IMG/VR virus record: IMGVR_UViG_3300017752_000025
Coordinates: 1 to 46,660 of that record
Strand: one strand, 5' to 3'
Length of the DNA: 46,660 nt
Source: a virus
A program made the translations under genes and the position numbers. This document shows positions 5,389-15,268 of this stretch, in pieces. The notes beneath the pieces were generated by a model that was given only the letters and a program-made list of their open reading frames with translations, was not told the DNA's origin and did no database searches. Numbering within the stretch: the first letter of the stretch is position 1; each line of letters opens with the position of its first letter.

Positions 5389-7967
5389 TGGCAAAGTTCA
5401 CAGATAAAATATCAAGCCTGATTAATCAACAGGTTCCAGAGTTCGTATTAGAACAACACCCTAAATTTTTAGAATTTCTAAAAACGTATTATACGTTTAT
5501 GGAGTCAGCAGAGTTAGGTGTTACTTCTATACAAACAACAGATGGTATTTTATTAGAAACAGAAACTGCACAAGAAAATGAATTAATATTAGATGGTTCT
5601 CGTTTAGATACAGATAGAACACAATTAGATGCCGGTGATAAAATAATTTTAGAAAGTTCTACTTATGGTAAATTTACTAGAGGCGAAATAATCACTGGTC
5701 AAACTTCAAATGCAACTACAACTGTACTTGCTGAAGATTTAGGTAATAATAGACTTTTTATATCAGCACAAGATAAGTTTATAGATGGTGAAACAGTTGT
5801 GGGCGCTAGTTCTAACGCTACAGCAATTATTAATAATTACAAACCAAATCCAGTAAACAATATACAAGAGTTATTAAATTTTAGAGATCCTGATAAAGCT
5901 ATATCAAATTTCTTAACAAAATTTAGAAATGAATTTTTAAACACATTACCAGAAACATTAAGTAATGGTGTTGACAAAAGAAAATTAATTAAAAATGTTA
6001 AATCATTATATCGAGCAAAAGGTACAAATAGAGGACACCAATTATTTTTTAGATTATTATTTGGATTAAATTCAGAAACAATATATCCTAGAGAACAAAT
6101 GTTAAGAACATCTGATGGTACTTGGGATACAAAAACAATATTAAGAGCAATTGGAACTGTTGGTGATACAACTAATTTAATAGGTAGAACAATAACAGGC
6201 GAAACATCAGAAGCCACAGCAGTAGTTGAAAATGTATTTAAATTTCAAATTGGTACAACTGAAGTATCTGAATTAATTTTAAACAATGATACTATTTCAG
6301 GTACCTTTCAAATAAGTGAAGTTGTAAGAGGTACAATAAATGATGAATCTGATATTTTTATCAAAGCAACTATCACAGGTATTCCAAAAACAATTTCTAT
6401 AACTAATGATGGAAATTTATATACTGAAGGAGATAGTATATTAGTTAGTGGTGGTGGTAATGGAGCAATTATTCAAGTAGATTCTGTTGGAAGAGGTGGT
6501 ATTACAGATTTTGTTATTGCAACAGCAGGGTCTGGTTATAAGATTGGTGATGCTATAGAATTTACAAACACAGGAACAGGTGGAGGAAATGCCAGTGCAA
6601 AAGTATCAGTAGTTAACGGAGGATTTACACAAGAAACTTCAACATCTACTGTTGACGACCATATAGTTTTAGAAGACGAAACTGTAAGAGGCGATCCATA
6701 CACAGGTAATAAAGTTGTACAAGAGAGTGGTAGTGGTACTGGTGATATTACAGATATTAGAATAATATCAAATGGAAATAATTATCAATCTTTACCTACA
6801 GTTGCAGTAGATGATACAAATGGATCAAGTGCAGTTGTATATGCATACAGTACAGATATAGGTAGAGTGTTAGGAATGAAGATTGTAGAATCAGGTTCAG
6901 GTTATGAAGCATCTCCGTCACCACCTACATTATTATTACCAAGTTATATTATTATTTCAGGTGTTTCAGGTACATTTCAAGTTGGTGAAAATGTTACAGG
7001 TATTGATGCAACATCAACAGCAGTTTCAGCCACTGTTGTTTCATATACATCAGGTACAGGTATATTAAAAGTTTCTAGTCCAACAGGACAATTTGCTGAA
7101 AAATCAACAATCACATCTGCAGGTGGTGCAACAGCAACAGTTGAAAAAAATGATTTAGGTACAGCGACAGTGTCAATTGGAGCTGTTGTTGATACTACGG
7201 GTACTTATATTAACCAAGATGGTCACTTATCTGATGACTCAATGAAAATACAAGATAGTTTATATTACCAAGACTTCTCTTATGTAATTAAAGTGGGTCG
7301 TTCAATATCCGATTGGAGAGATAGTTTTAAAAAGACAGTACACACATCAGGTTTCTTTTTTTCTGGACAAGTTAATATAGAAACATCAGTAGATGCTAGA
7401 TTAAGAAGATTCACTACAATTAATTCTAATGTTGAATATGAAGGTATACAAACTGTATTAAATACATTATTCTCAACAATCTTTGGAAGAAGATTAGGAA
7501 CAACTACTGATGGAACAACTTTAAGAGTTAGTCCTCAATTAGGTGTTGATCCAGACTTTACTGATTCAACTAGTGAGCATTTCACATCAAATACTAGAGA
7601 TGTCACTTTACATCAACATATAACTTTAATTGGTGCTGGTGGAATAATAAAAGAAGTAACGGATATTAGAAGTAATACAACAAAATTTGGTGTTCCTGTT
7701 GCGGGTCCTACTTTACATAGTATTAATAAATTAGTATTAGGGGAACATTTTGCTAATCGAATTACAATAGCTCAATTAAACGCTTTAACACTGACAGGAA
7801 CAAAAAATAGTAATATTGACGGCGAACAAGTAATAATGGGAGATTTTCCATTTAAATTAAAAACTAATTTTGCGATACCAGCAGAAGTATGGCAAGTATC
7901 TAGTGATAGTTTTGATGAAGATAGAGATACTTTTGATGAAACTAATATAACTTTTGATGCTGCTTAA
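5388..7967 (+). CDS. large baseplate structural protein at the gp7 position, 859 aa
   Basis: The N-terminal 60 residues (INQQVPEFVLEQHPKFLEFL, KTYYTFMES) match the start of large baseplate proteins that follow gp6 in marine T4-like phages. The rest is beta-rich with recurring modules: FTRGEIITGQTSNAT, FIDGETVVGASSNAT, GRTITGETSEATA and FQVGENVTG, plus glycine-rich segments such as TAGSGYKIGDAIEF. The segment near residue 640 (SLYYQDFSYVIKVGRSI) is conserved in the family. By position it may replace T4 gp7, but I cannot show homology to gp7. It is coupled to gp6 through TAATG. Confidence 0.75.
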   Translation: MAKFTDKISSLINQQVPEFVLEQHPKFLEFLKTYYTFMESAELGVTSIQTTDGILLETETAQENELILDGSRLDTDRTQLDAGDKIILESSTYGKFTRGEIITGQTSNATTTVLAEDLGNNRLFISAQDKFIDGETVVGASSNATAIINNYKPNPVNNIQELLNFRDPDKAISNFLTKFRNEFLNTLPETLSNGVDKRKLIKNVKSLYRAKGTNRGHQLFFRLLFGLNSETIYPREQMLRTSDGTWDTKTILRAIGTVGDTTNLIGRTITGETSEATAVVENVFKFQIGTTEVSELILNNDTISGTFQISEVVRGTINDESDIFIKATITGIPKTISITNDGNLYTEGDSILVSGGGNGAIIQVDSVGRGGITDFVIATAGSGYKIGDAIEFTNTGTGGGNASAKVSVVNGGFTQETSTSTVDDHIVLEDETVRGDPYTGNKVVQESGSGTGDITDIRIISNGNNYQSLPTVAVDDTNGSSAVVYAYSTDIGRVLGMKIVESGSGYEASPSPPTLLLPSYIIISGVSGTFQVGENVTGIDATSTAVSATVVSYTSGTGILKVSSPTGQFAEKSTITSAGGATATVEKNDLGTATVSIGAVVDTTGTYINQDGHLSDDSMKIQDSLYYQDFSYVIKVGRSISDWRDSFKKTVHTSGFFFSGQVNIETSVDARLRRFTTINSNVEYEGIQTVLNTLFSTIFGRRLGTTTDGTTLRVSPQLGVDPDFTDSTSEHFTSNTRDVTLHQHITLIGAGGIIKEVTDIRSNTTKFGVPVAGPTLHSINKLVLGEHFANRITIAQLNALTLTGTKNSNIDGEQVIMGDFPFKLKTNFAIPAEVWQVSSDSFDEDRDTFDETNITFDAA

Positions 7968-7974
7968 AAATTAT

Positions 7975-7982
7975 TATAAATA
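7975..7982 (+). promoter_or_regulatory. late promoter
   Basis: An exact TATAAATA lies 22 bases before the GTG start at 8005; an AAAGGA ribosome-binding site sits between them. Confidence 0.7.
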
Positions 7983-8004
7983 TAATAAGTAAAGGAATAA
8001 GAAC

Positions 8005-8670
8005 GTGGCAAAACAAACAATTAATATCGGATCAACGGCAAATGATGGAACAGGTTCTACTATTAGAGCCGGTGGTGATATAGCAAACGATAACTTTAAC
8101 GAAATTTATTCAGCGATCGGTACTGGATCAGCAATACAGTTTAATTTATCAGGTGTAGGAAGTGGCGACGGATTAATATATAATAACTCTAATTCCAGAT
8201 ATGAACCTAGTAGTCTTGTTATCACTACTACAAATACAAAAACACTTGAAAATAAAACTATCGCTTTAGGTAGTAATACAGTTTCAGGTACTACTGCTCA
8301 GTTTAACGCTGCCCTTTCAGATGGTTCTTTTACAACATTAGCAGGTTCTGAAGCACTAACAAATAAAACATTTAATACTACAAACACATTTCCAGCATTA
8401 AGTTTGTTAGACGAATCTTCAACAGCAGGTACAGTATCTTTAGGAGGTACATTACGAATTAATGGTGATGCGAGTATAGCAGCTGCTGTGTCAGGTAGTA
8501 CATTTACTATCTCTTTACAGTCAGGTATAGACGCAGCGAAAATCGCTGATGGTTCTATATCAAATACAGAATTTCAACATCTAAATGGAGTAACGTCAAA
8601 TATACAAACTCAAATTACTGCAATATCTGGAGGATTATCAACTATTGCCTCGGCAATTGCATTAGGATAG
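8005..8670 (+). CDS. fibre-like structural protein, 221 aa
   Basis: The start is GTG with an AAAGGA site eight bases upstream. The N-terminus has NDGTGSTIRAGGDIANDNFN, the NDGTG/NFNE motif typical of phage tail-fibre and baseplate-attached proteins. The middle repeats fibre modules also seen in the protein at 26439: LSDGSFTTLAGSEALTNKT. The last residues are IASAIALG, nearly the same as the end of the protein at 16556. It lies between two baseplate genes, so it is probably a short baseplate-bound fibre or connector. Confidence 0.7.
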   Translation: MAKQTINIGSTANDGTGSTIRAGGDIANDNFNEIYSAIGTGSAIQFNLSGVGSGDGLIYNNSNSRYEPSSLVITTTNTKTLENKTIALGSNTVSGTTAQFNAALSDGSFTTLAGSEALTNKTFNTTNTFPALSLLDESSTAGTVSLGGTLRINGDASIAAAVSGSTFTISLQSGIDAAKIADGSISNTEFQHLNGVTSNIQTQITAISGGLSTIASAIALG

Positions 8671-8682
8671 TTTGAAAACTAG

Positions 8683-8690
8683 TATAAATA
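8683..8690 (+). promoter_or_regulatory. late promoter for gp8
   Basis: An exact TATAAATA lies 19 bases before the ATG of the gp8 gene at 8710, with AAGGAAAG between them. Confidence 0.7.
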
Positions 8691-8709
8691 TGAATAAGGA
8701 AAGATAAAA

Positions 8710-10167
8710 ATGCCAGCAATAATAACAAACAAATTTAGAATACATAACGCAGAAAAATTTACAACTGCATTAACGGGTTCTTCAAATGTCTTTTATTTAG
8801 GAATAGGTAGACCTCAAGCGTTTACTACTTCTACTAGACCAGATGCTCGTACAGATAACGAAGGATCTGATGTAGCTCCATTAACACCCGCAGATTCTAT
8901 ACAAGAAGAATTTTATACTTTTGATGATTTACTTGCAGCAAAAAAAGTTACATCAACAGATATATCATATGTTGTTCCAAGAAGAAATTGGACAACAGGT
9001 ACAACTTACGATTATTACAGACACGATTACGGAAACAGAATTACAGGTACAACAACTACACAAACAGCAAATAGTGGGGCAACTTCTTTATGGGACGCTA
9101 CTTACTATGTTGTTACAGATGATTACAATGTTTACAAATGTATAGATAATGGTGGTAATTCTGCTTCAACAGTAAAACCAACTGGAACACTTTCTACTAT
9201 CATAACTACTGGTGATGATTATAAATGGAAATATATGTACACACTATCTGCTTCACAACAAGTTAATTTTTTATCTACTGACTTTATGGCAGTGGCAACA
9301 AATTCAACAGTATCATCTGCCGCAGTAGATGGTGCGATCAATAATATAAAAATTAAAACTGCTGGTTCTGGTGGTACTAACGGTACACACGCAAGTGTTG
9401 CTATTAGAGGTGATGGATCAAGTGGTGTATGTTCAGTAACTATTGCTGGTGGCGCAGTAACTGCAGTCACAGTAACTGCCGCAGGTTCAGGTTATACATA
9501 TGGTTATGTTAGAGTAGCAGATATTAATTCTGCTGGTGGTGGTTCTTTAAGCGGATCTGAATTAGATTGTATTATTGAGCCAAAAGGTGGACACGGATTT
9601 AATGCAGTAGAAGAATTAGGTGGTTTTTATATAATGTTAAACACTAACTTTGAAGGTGCAGAAACTTCAAATTCAGGTGACTTTACAACTGCAAACGATT
9701 TTAGAAAAATAGCTTTATTGAGAGATCCAAAATCAGGTGGTTCAGCTGCATCGGCATCAACTTTAAGAGGATCAAAGGCAGTTTTATTAACAGGTACGCC
9801 AGGATCTTTTCAAGTTGACGAAGAAATAAATCAAGCATCAACTGGCGCAGTTGGTAAAGTTGTAGAATATGACTCAACAAATAAAATTTTATACTACATA
9901 CAAACTAGATTTAACGATCAAGGTGTAGATGCAAATGGTAATCTAACAGCGTTTTCAGGTGCAAATGCTATTACAGGTCAAACTTCAAGTGCTGCTGGTA
10001 CACCATCAACTTCATCAAGTACGGTTGATAATGTAGCATTTACAAGTGGTTATAATTCAGGTGAGATTGATGCAGATACTGGTGATGTAATATATATTGA
10101 AAATAGATCACCAATAACAAGAGCTTCAGATCAAACTGAAAACGTAAAATTGATAATTGAATTTTAG
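8710..10167 (+). CDS. 8: baseplate wedge subunit gp8
   Basis: The product shares the T4 gp8 pattern in order: ITNKFRIHNAEKF at the N-terminus, FYLGIGRPQ, VVPRRNW (T4 has IPRRDW) at about residues 93-99, YNVYKCIDNG (T4 VYRCLD) and GDDYKWKYMYTL (T4 GDGYVWEYL). At 485 aa it is longer than T4 gp8 (334 aa), because of a glycine-rich beta insertion at about residues 210-290 and a C-terminal extension. gp8 bridges the inner and outer parts of the wedge. It is followed ten bases later by the giant DUF4815-type gene. Confidence 0.85.
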   Translation: MPAIITNKFRIHNAEKFTTALTGSSNVFYLGIGRPQAFTTSTRPDARTDNEGSDVAPLTPADSIQEEFYTFDDLLAAKKVTSTDISYVVPRRNWTTGTTYDYYRHDYGNRITGTTTTQTANSGATSLWDATYYVVTDDYNVYKCIDNGGNSASTVKPTGTLSTIITTGDDYKWKYMYTLSASQQVNFLSTDFMAVATNSTVSSAAVDGAINNIKIKTAGSGGTNGTHASVAIRGDGSSGVCSVTIAGGAVTAVTVTAAGSGYTYGYVRVADINSAGGGSLSGSELDCIIEPKGGHGFNAVEELGGFYIMLNTNFEGAETSNSGDFTTANDFRKIALLRDPKSGGSAASASTLRGSKAVLLTGTPGSFQVDEEINQASTGAVGKVVEYDSTNKILYYIQTRFNDQGVDANGNLTAFSGANAITGQTSSAAGTPSTSSSTVDNVAFTSGYNSGEIDADTGDVIYIENRSPITRASDQTENVKLIIEF

Positions 10168-10177
10168 AGGGAAATAA

Positions 10178-13100
10178 ATGCCAAGTCCAACAGACTTTAA
10201 CCTCTCGCCATATTATGATGACTTTACGGAAAGTAAAAAGTTTCATAGAATACTTTTCAGACCGTCATTTGCAGTTCAAGCGAGAGAATTAACACAGTCA
10301 CAAACACAATTACAAAACCAGATCGAAAGAGTATCTGATCATCTTTTTGATAAAGGTGCAATGATTATTCCAGGCGAGATTGGTTATGACTTGGATTACT
10401 ATGCCGTTAAGTTAACAAGTTTAGGTTCAGGTAATACACTAGCGCAATTTACAAATGGTACAGTTTTAACAGGTGGTTCTTCAGGTGTTAAAGCAGAAGT
10501 TGTAAATACAGCAGCGACAGATGGTACTGATCCAGATACTTTATTTGTAAAATATAGAGATAGTGGTACATCTAAAACAGCAACATCTTTTTCAAACGGA
10601 GAAACAATTACTGGAACAAATAGTGCCAGTGTTTCATTATCTGCTGTTGTTAATTCAACTGCCACAGGTTGTGCAGCAGAAGTACAAGAAGGTGTTTATT
10701 ATATTAATGGATTTCACGTTCAAGTTACAAACCAAACTATAATACTAGACAAATATACTAACACTCCTAGTTATAGAGTAGGTATGACAGTTACAGAATC
10801 TTTTGTAACTCCAAATGATGATACAAGTTTAAATGATAATGCCGCAGGTTCTTCAAACGCAAATGCGCCAGGCGCTCACAGATTTAAAATTGATTTAACA
10901 TTAGCCAAAAAGACATTAACATCTACTGAAGATTCAAACTTTGTAGAATTGTTAAGACTATCAAATGGTATATTACAAAATAGAGTTAGAACAACTGAAT
11001 ATGCTGTATTAGAAGATACGTTTGCTAGAAGAACATATGACGAATCAGGTGATTACACAGTAAAACAATTTGAAATTGATGTTAGAGAACACTTAAAAAA
11101 TACAGGTAGTTCAGATGCAGATATTGTAAGAGGTATTTTTACTTCAGGTAATGGTGGTGATTCAACTAAACTTGCTATTGGTTTATCACCAGGTAAGGCA
11201 TATATTAAAGGTTATGAAATAGAAAAATTAGCGACATCATATATTCCAGTTGATAAGGCTAGAGATTTTGATACTCAAAATGCTTTTCAAACAAGATTTG
11301 ACGTAGGTAACTTTGTAAATGTTACAAACGTTTATGGACAACCTGATACAACTTTTGTATCTGGTGAAACAGAAGCATTTAAAAGAATTAATTTTTATAG
11401 TGAAGCAACAAGTGCACGTGGTACAGAAAATGCTAGTTCAGAATCAAGTATTAATACAATCGGTAGAGCAAAGTCCAGAGGTTTTGAATACACATCTGGT
11501 ACAGCAACATCAAACATATTTGTAAGTTCAAGTTTAACATCAGCAATATACAGACATTATATGTTTGATATTAATATGTTTACACACTTGAACATAACTA
11601 GTGCTCAAACATTCACAACTGGTGAAGTAATTACAGGTGGTACTTCAGGTGCGACAGGTACTTTAGAATCAATATCTACTACTGAAACAACTGCTGTTTC
11701 TGGTATATCAACAGCAAGTCCAGGTGTTGCTACATCAACAGCACATAATTTAAAAGAAGGACAACAAATTAAATTTAGCGCTATCAATGCTGCTAACAAT
11801 TCTACAGCAATGACAACTAGTCAAATATTTACTGTTAGAAACCCTGCTACAAATACTTTTGAATTATATGAAAGTGATGGTACAACTGCTACAAATATTA
11901 CAGCATTTACTTCAGCGGGTAATGCTTTACACGGTGTTGTTATTTTATCAAGTGTTAATGGTGACTTTGTTGCTGGTGAAACAATTACTGGTGGTACATC
12001 AACTAATACAGCAGTCATACAATCTGACGCAGTAGGATTAAAAGGTGTTACAAGTTTTGACTTTCCACAAGTTAAACAAATTGGTATGGCAGGTTCGCCT
12101 ACTTACACAGCAGATACTGCACTCGATGCAACAAATGGATCAAATCTCACATTAACTGGTACACTATCAATCGCAAATAGTGGTACAGCAGTTTCAGGTT
12201 TCAATACAAGATTTACAGAAGAATTATTAATAGGTGATTCAATCTCATTTACTACAGATGGTGGTACTACTTTAACTAGAATAGTTGAGGCTATAATTAG
12301 TAATACTTCTCTAACATTATCTGCCGCTGTTGGTGGTAGTGATGTATCAACAAAAACTATTGCAACAAGAAGAAGAGCAATTATACAATCACCAGAAAAA
12401 AATGTTTCTATATTTAAGTTACCATATGAAAATATTAAAACTTTAAAAACGACTGCAAACGGTGGTTTAACAGATACAAGTTACAGCGCAAGAAGACAAG
12501 AAGTTGTAAATTTATCAGGTGGTTCTGAAACAATTACTGCTGGAACAAACGAAATATTCCCTAGTTTAGATGAAGGTGACTATACAGTTTCAGTTATGTC
12601 AGCAAGTGGAAGTGCTGTTGTTGGTGATGTATTAAGTTTAAGTGGAAATAACCACGAAGGAGGTGCGATCTTTACTTTAGGTGGTTCTCCTACAGGTAAA
12701 CAGTTAACTTTAGATTTTGGTTCAAATTATGGAAGTGCAAAACTAAAAGTAACGTTTACTGTAAATAAATCAAGTACAGCTGCTAACTCAAAAACAAAAA
12801 CTCTAAATGAAGATCAAACATTACAAGTTTCTACTTTAGCAGCAATTACAAAACAAGGTGGTATTAGTTTAGGTAAAGCTGATATTTACAAATTAAATGC
12901 AGTTTATATGTCAGCAGATTTTTCTACTAACGCAACTTCAAGTAATACAAATATTACAACTAGATTTGAGTTAGACAATGGACAAAGAGATAACTTCTAT
13001 GACATTGGTAGAATAAAATTAAAAACAGGTGAGTTAACTCCAACAGGTAGAATATTAATTGACTTTGATTATTTCACACACGGTGCTGGAGATTACTTTG

Positions 13101-15127
13101 ATGTAGATTCATATTCAGGTGTTATTGATTACGAAAATATACCACATTATACATCAGATACAACTGGTGAAGTATATCAGTTAAGAGATAGTTTAGATTT
13201 TAGACCTAGAGTAGGTGCGTCATCAACAATTAATTCAGGTGGACAAGATAGAAAATGGCAAACTACTGATAGTGCTTTAGATACAGAGGCATCAACAGTA
13301 AACATAGTTAAATTTGAATCAAATGTAACAACTGACCACGAATTTTATTTACAAAGAGTAGATAAAATCTTTTTAGACAAAGAAGGTAACTTTAAAGTAT
13401 TAAAAGGTTCAAGTGCATTAAATCCAGAAATTCCTGGAATATTAGACAATGCAATGCACTTATATACTTTGTTTATTCCAGCATATACATTAGATATTGC
13501 TGATGTAGGTATTGAAGCAGTTGATAATCGAAGATATACAATGAGAGATATTGGTCGATTAGAAAAAAGAATAGAAAACGTTGAATATTATACTCAACTT
13601 TCTTTACTAGAATCATCTGCACAATCTTTACAAATACAAGACGCAGATGGATTTGATAGATTTAAAAACGGATTTATTGTAGATAACTTTACAGGTCACG
13701 GTATAGGTGATGCTGGTAATTTAGATTACAAAGTTGCTATGGATTATGCGAGAGGTGAAATGCGACCAACATTCCACGAAGACGCAATACAATTAATTGA
13801 AAGAGATGATGATGGTACTGCAATAGTTGCCGCTGATAGAACAGCAGCAAATTATCAAAAGACTGGTGATCTAATTACACTACCATACACAGAGTCAACT
13901 TTAATAGATCAACCATATGCAAGTAAAACTGTTAATGTCAACCCATTTGGTATCTTTACTTTCATTGGTTCAATCGCTTTAACTCCAACAAGTGATGAAT
14001 GGAAAGAAACTGAAAGAGCACCAGAGTTAGTAATTAATAATGATGATGGTACTTGGGATACTTTAGTTAAAGAATCAGGTAATCCAAATTTACAATCAGT
14101 TGAATTAGGTACAATTTGGAATGAATGGCAAAATCATTGGACAGGTGTATCAACATCTAATAGTACAGAACAATACGAAGAAAGACACGGTCACGGTTGG
14201 AGAGTGATGCAACGTGATATTCAAACTACTAGAAGAACGGGTACAAAAACAAGAACAGGTATTAGACAAGTATTAGTTCCTAAAACAGTTACACAAAATA
14301 TAGGTGATAGAGTTATATCAATAGCATTTGTACCATTTATTAGAAGTAGAGATGTATCATTTAGCGCAACAAGATTAAAACCAAATACAAGAGTTTATCC
14401 TTTCTTTGATACAGAAAATATTTCTGCATACATTACACCAACAGGTGGTAATGCTGGTGATCCAATATTAACAGATTCAAACGGAGCAGTTTCAGGTACT
14501 TTCGCAATTCCTGATCCAAAAGTTAACGCAAATCCTAGATGGAGAACAGGTCAAAGAGTATTCAGATTGACAAGTTCATCTACAAATGATTTAACTTCTG
14601 CACCAGAAACAGCAGCGAATACTGAATATGTTGCAACAGGTACTATCGAAACAGTACAAAATACAATTATTTCAACAAGAACAGCAGGCGTAGAATTTAG
14701 AGCGACAAATGAAACAGAAGCAGTTACACAAACAAGTGTTCAAAGAGGTGCTTCACGTCAAACAGGTTACCACGATCCTTTGGCAGAAACATTTATGATA
14801 GATGATGAGGGCGGTGTATTCTTAACTTCAATAGATATTTACTTTAGTTCAAAAGACGCAAATATTCCAGTAACTTTACAAATAAGAAATACTGTAAACG
14901 GTTATCCTGGACAACAAATATTACCTTTCGCTGAAAAAACTTTAAATCCAGGTTCTGTAAACACAAGTACAGATGGTACAACAGCAACTACATTTACTTT
15001 TGATAGTCCAGTTTATGTACAAGAAAATACAGAATACGCTTTTGTCTTAATGGCAAACTCTACTGATTACAATGTATATGTAGCAAGATTGGGTGATACT
15101 GCTTTAGATTCAGATAGAACAATCTAA
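10178..15127 (+). CDS. giant DUF4815-type baseplate protein, N-terminal 1649 aa, ends at an in-frame TAA
   Basis: The N-terminus (FNLSPYYDDFTESKKFHRIL, then SFAVQARELTQSQTQLQNQIER) is the DUF4815 signature of very large baseplate/virion proteins of marine T4-like phages. Beta-rich repeats follow, including FSNGETITGTNSAS, FTTGEVITGGTSGATG and FVAGETITGGTSTNT. Conserved blocks near residues 1080-1200 (YYTQLSLLESSAQSLQIQDA) and 1520 (QTGYHDPLAETFMID) precede the stop. The frame ends at TAA 15125-15127 inside a conserved segment and then continues open to 16333. In relatives I recall a Ser-Gln-Gln-Pro-Tyr run here, so TCA to TAA would explain it. Possible readthrough, mutation or sequencing error. 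Confidence 0.85.
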   Translation: MPSPTDFNLSPYYDDFTESKKFHRILFRPSFAVQARELTQSQTQLQNQIERVSDHLFDKGAMIIPGEIGYDLDYYAVKLTSLGSGNTLAQFTNGTVLTGGSSGVKAEVVNTAATDGTDPDTLFVKYRDSGTSKTATSFSNGETITGTNSASVSLSAVVNSTATGCAAEVQEGVYYINGFHVQVTNQTIILDKYTNTPSYRVGMTVTESFVTPNDDTSLNDNAAGSSNANAPGAHRFKIDLTLAKKTLTSTEDSNFVELLRLSNGILQNRVRTTEYAVLEDTFARRTYDESGDYTVKQFEIDVREHLKNTGSSDADIVRGIFTSGNGGDSTKLAIGLSPGKAYIKGYEIEKLATSYIPVDKARDFDTQNAFQTRFDVGNFVNVTNVYGQPDTTFVSGETEAFKRINFYSEATSARGTENASSESSINTIGRAKSRGFEYTSGTATSNIFVSSSLTSAIYRHYMFDINMFTHLNITSAQTFTTGEVITGGTSGATGTLESISTTETTAVSGISTASPGVATSTAHNLKEGQQIKFSAINAANNSTAMTTSQIFTVRNPATNTFELYESDGTTATNITAFTSAGNALHGVVILSSVNGDFVAGETITGGTSTNTAVIQSDAVGLKGVTSFDFPQVKQIGMAGSPTYTADTALDATNGSNLTLTGTLSIANSGTAVSGFNTRFTEELLIGDSISFTTDGGTTLTRIVEAIISNTSLTLSAAVGGSDVSTKTIATRRRAIIQSPEKNVSIFKLPYENIKTLKTTANGGLTDTSYSARRQEVVNLSGGSETITAGTNEIFPSLDEGDYTVSVMSASGSAVVGDVLSLSGNNHEGGAIFTLGGSPTGKQLTLDFGSNYGSAKLKVTFTVNKSSTAANSKTKTLNEDQTLQVSTLAAITKQGGISLGKADIYKLNAVYMSADFSTNATSSNTNITTRFELDNGQRDNFYDIGRIKLKTGELTPTGRILIDFDYFTHGAGDYFDVDSYSGVIDYENIPHYTSDTTGEVYQLRDSLDFRPRVGASSTINSGGQDRKWQTTDSALDTEASTVNIVKFESNVTTDHEFYLQRVDKIFLDKEGNFKVLKGSSALNPEIPGILDNAMHLYTLFIPAYTLDIADVGIEAVDNRRYTMRDIGRLEKRIENVEYYTQLSLLESSAQSLQIQDADGFDRFKNGFIVDNFTGHGIGDAGNLDYKVAMDYARGEMRPTFHEDAIQLIERDDDGTAIVAADRTAANYQKTGDLITLPYTESTLIDQPYASKTVNVNPFGIFTFIGSIALTPTSDEWKETERAPELVINNDDGTWDTLVKESGNPNLQSVELGTIWNEWQNHWTGVSTSNSTEQYEERHGHGWRVMQRDIQTTRRTGTKTRTGIRQVLVPKTVTQNIGDRVISIAFVPFIRSRDVSFSATRLKPNTRVYPFFDTENISAYITPTGGNAGDPILTDSNGAVSGTFAIPDPKVNANPRWRTGQRVFRLTSSSTNDLTSAPETAANTEYVATGTIETVQNTIISTRTAGVEFRATNETEAVTQTSVQRGASRQTGYHDPLAETFMIDDEGGVFLTSIDIYFSSKDANIPVTLQIRNTVNGYPGQQILPFAEKTLNPGSVNTSTDGTTATTFTFDSPVYVQENTEYAFVLMANSTDYNVYVARLGDTALDSDRTI

Positions 15128-15268
15128 CAACAACCATATGCTGGTGTATTCTTTAAATCTCAAAATGGTGTTACTTGGTCAGCAGATCAAAACGAAGATA
15201 TTAAGTTTAAAATTAAAAGAGCAGAATTTAGTAATGTCACAGGTACAGTTACATTAACAAACGATACT

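Noticed and set aside
8921-9145. Gln/Leu-rich rightward frames inside baseplate and fibre genes (for example 8921-9145, 11319-11525, 19209-19415)
   Set aside because: They are out-of-frame readings of ACA/CAA-rich coding sequence without start signals.
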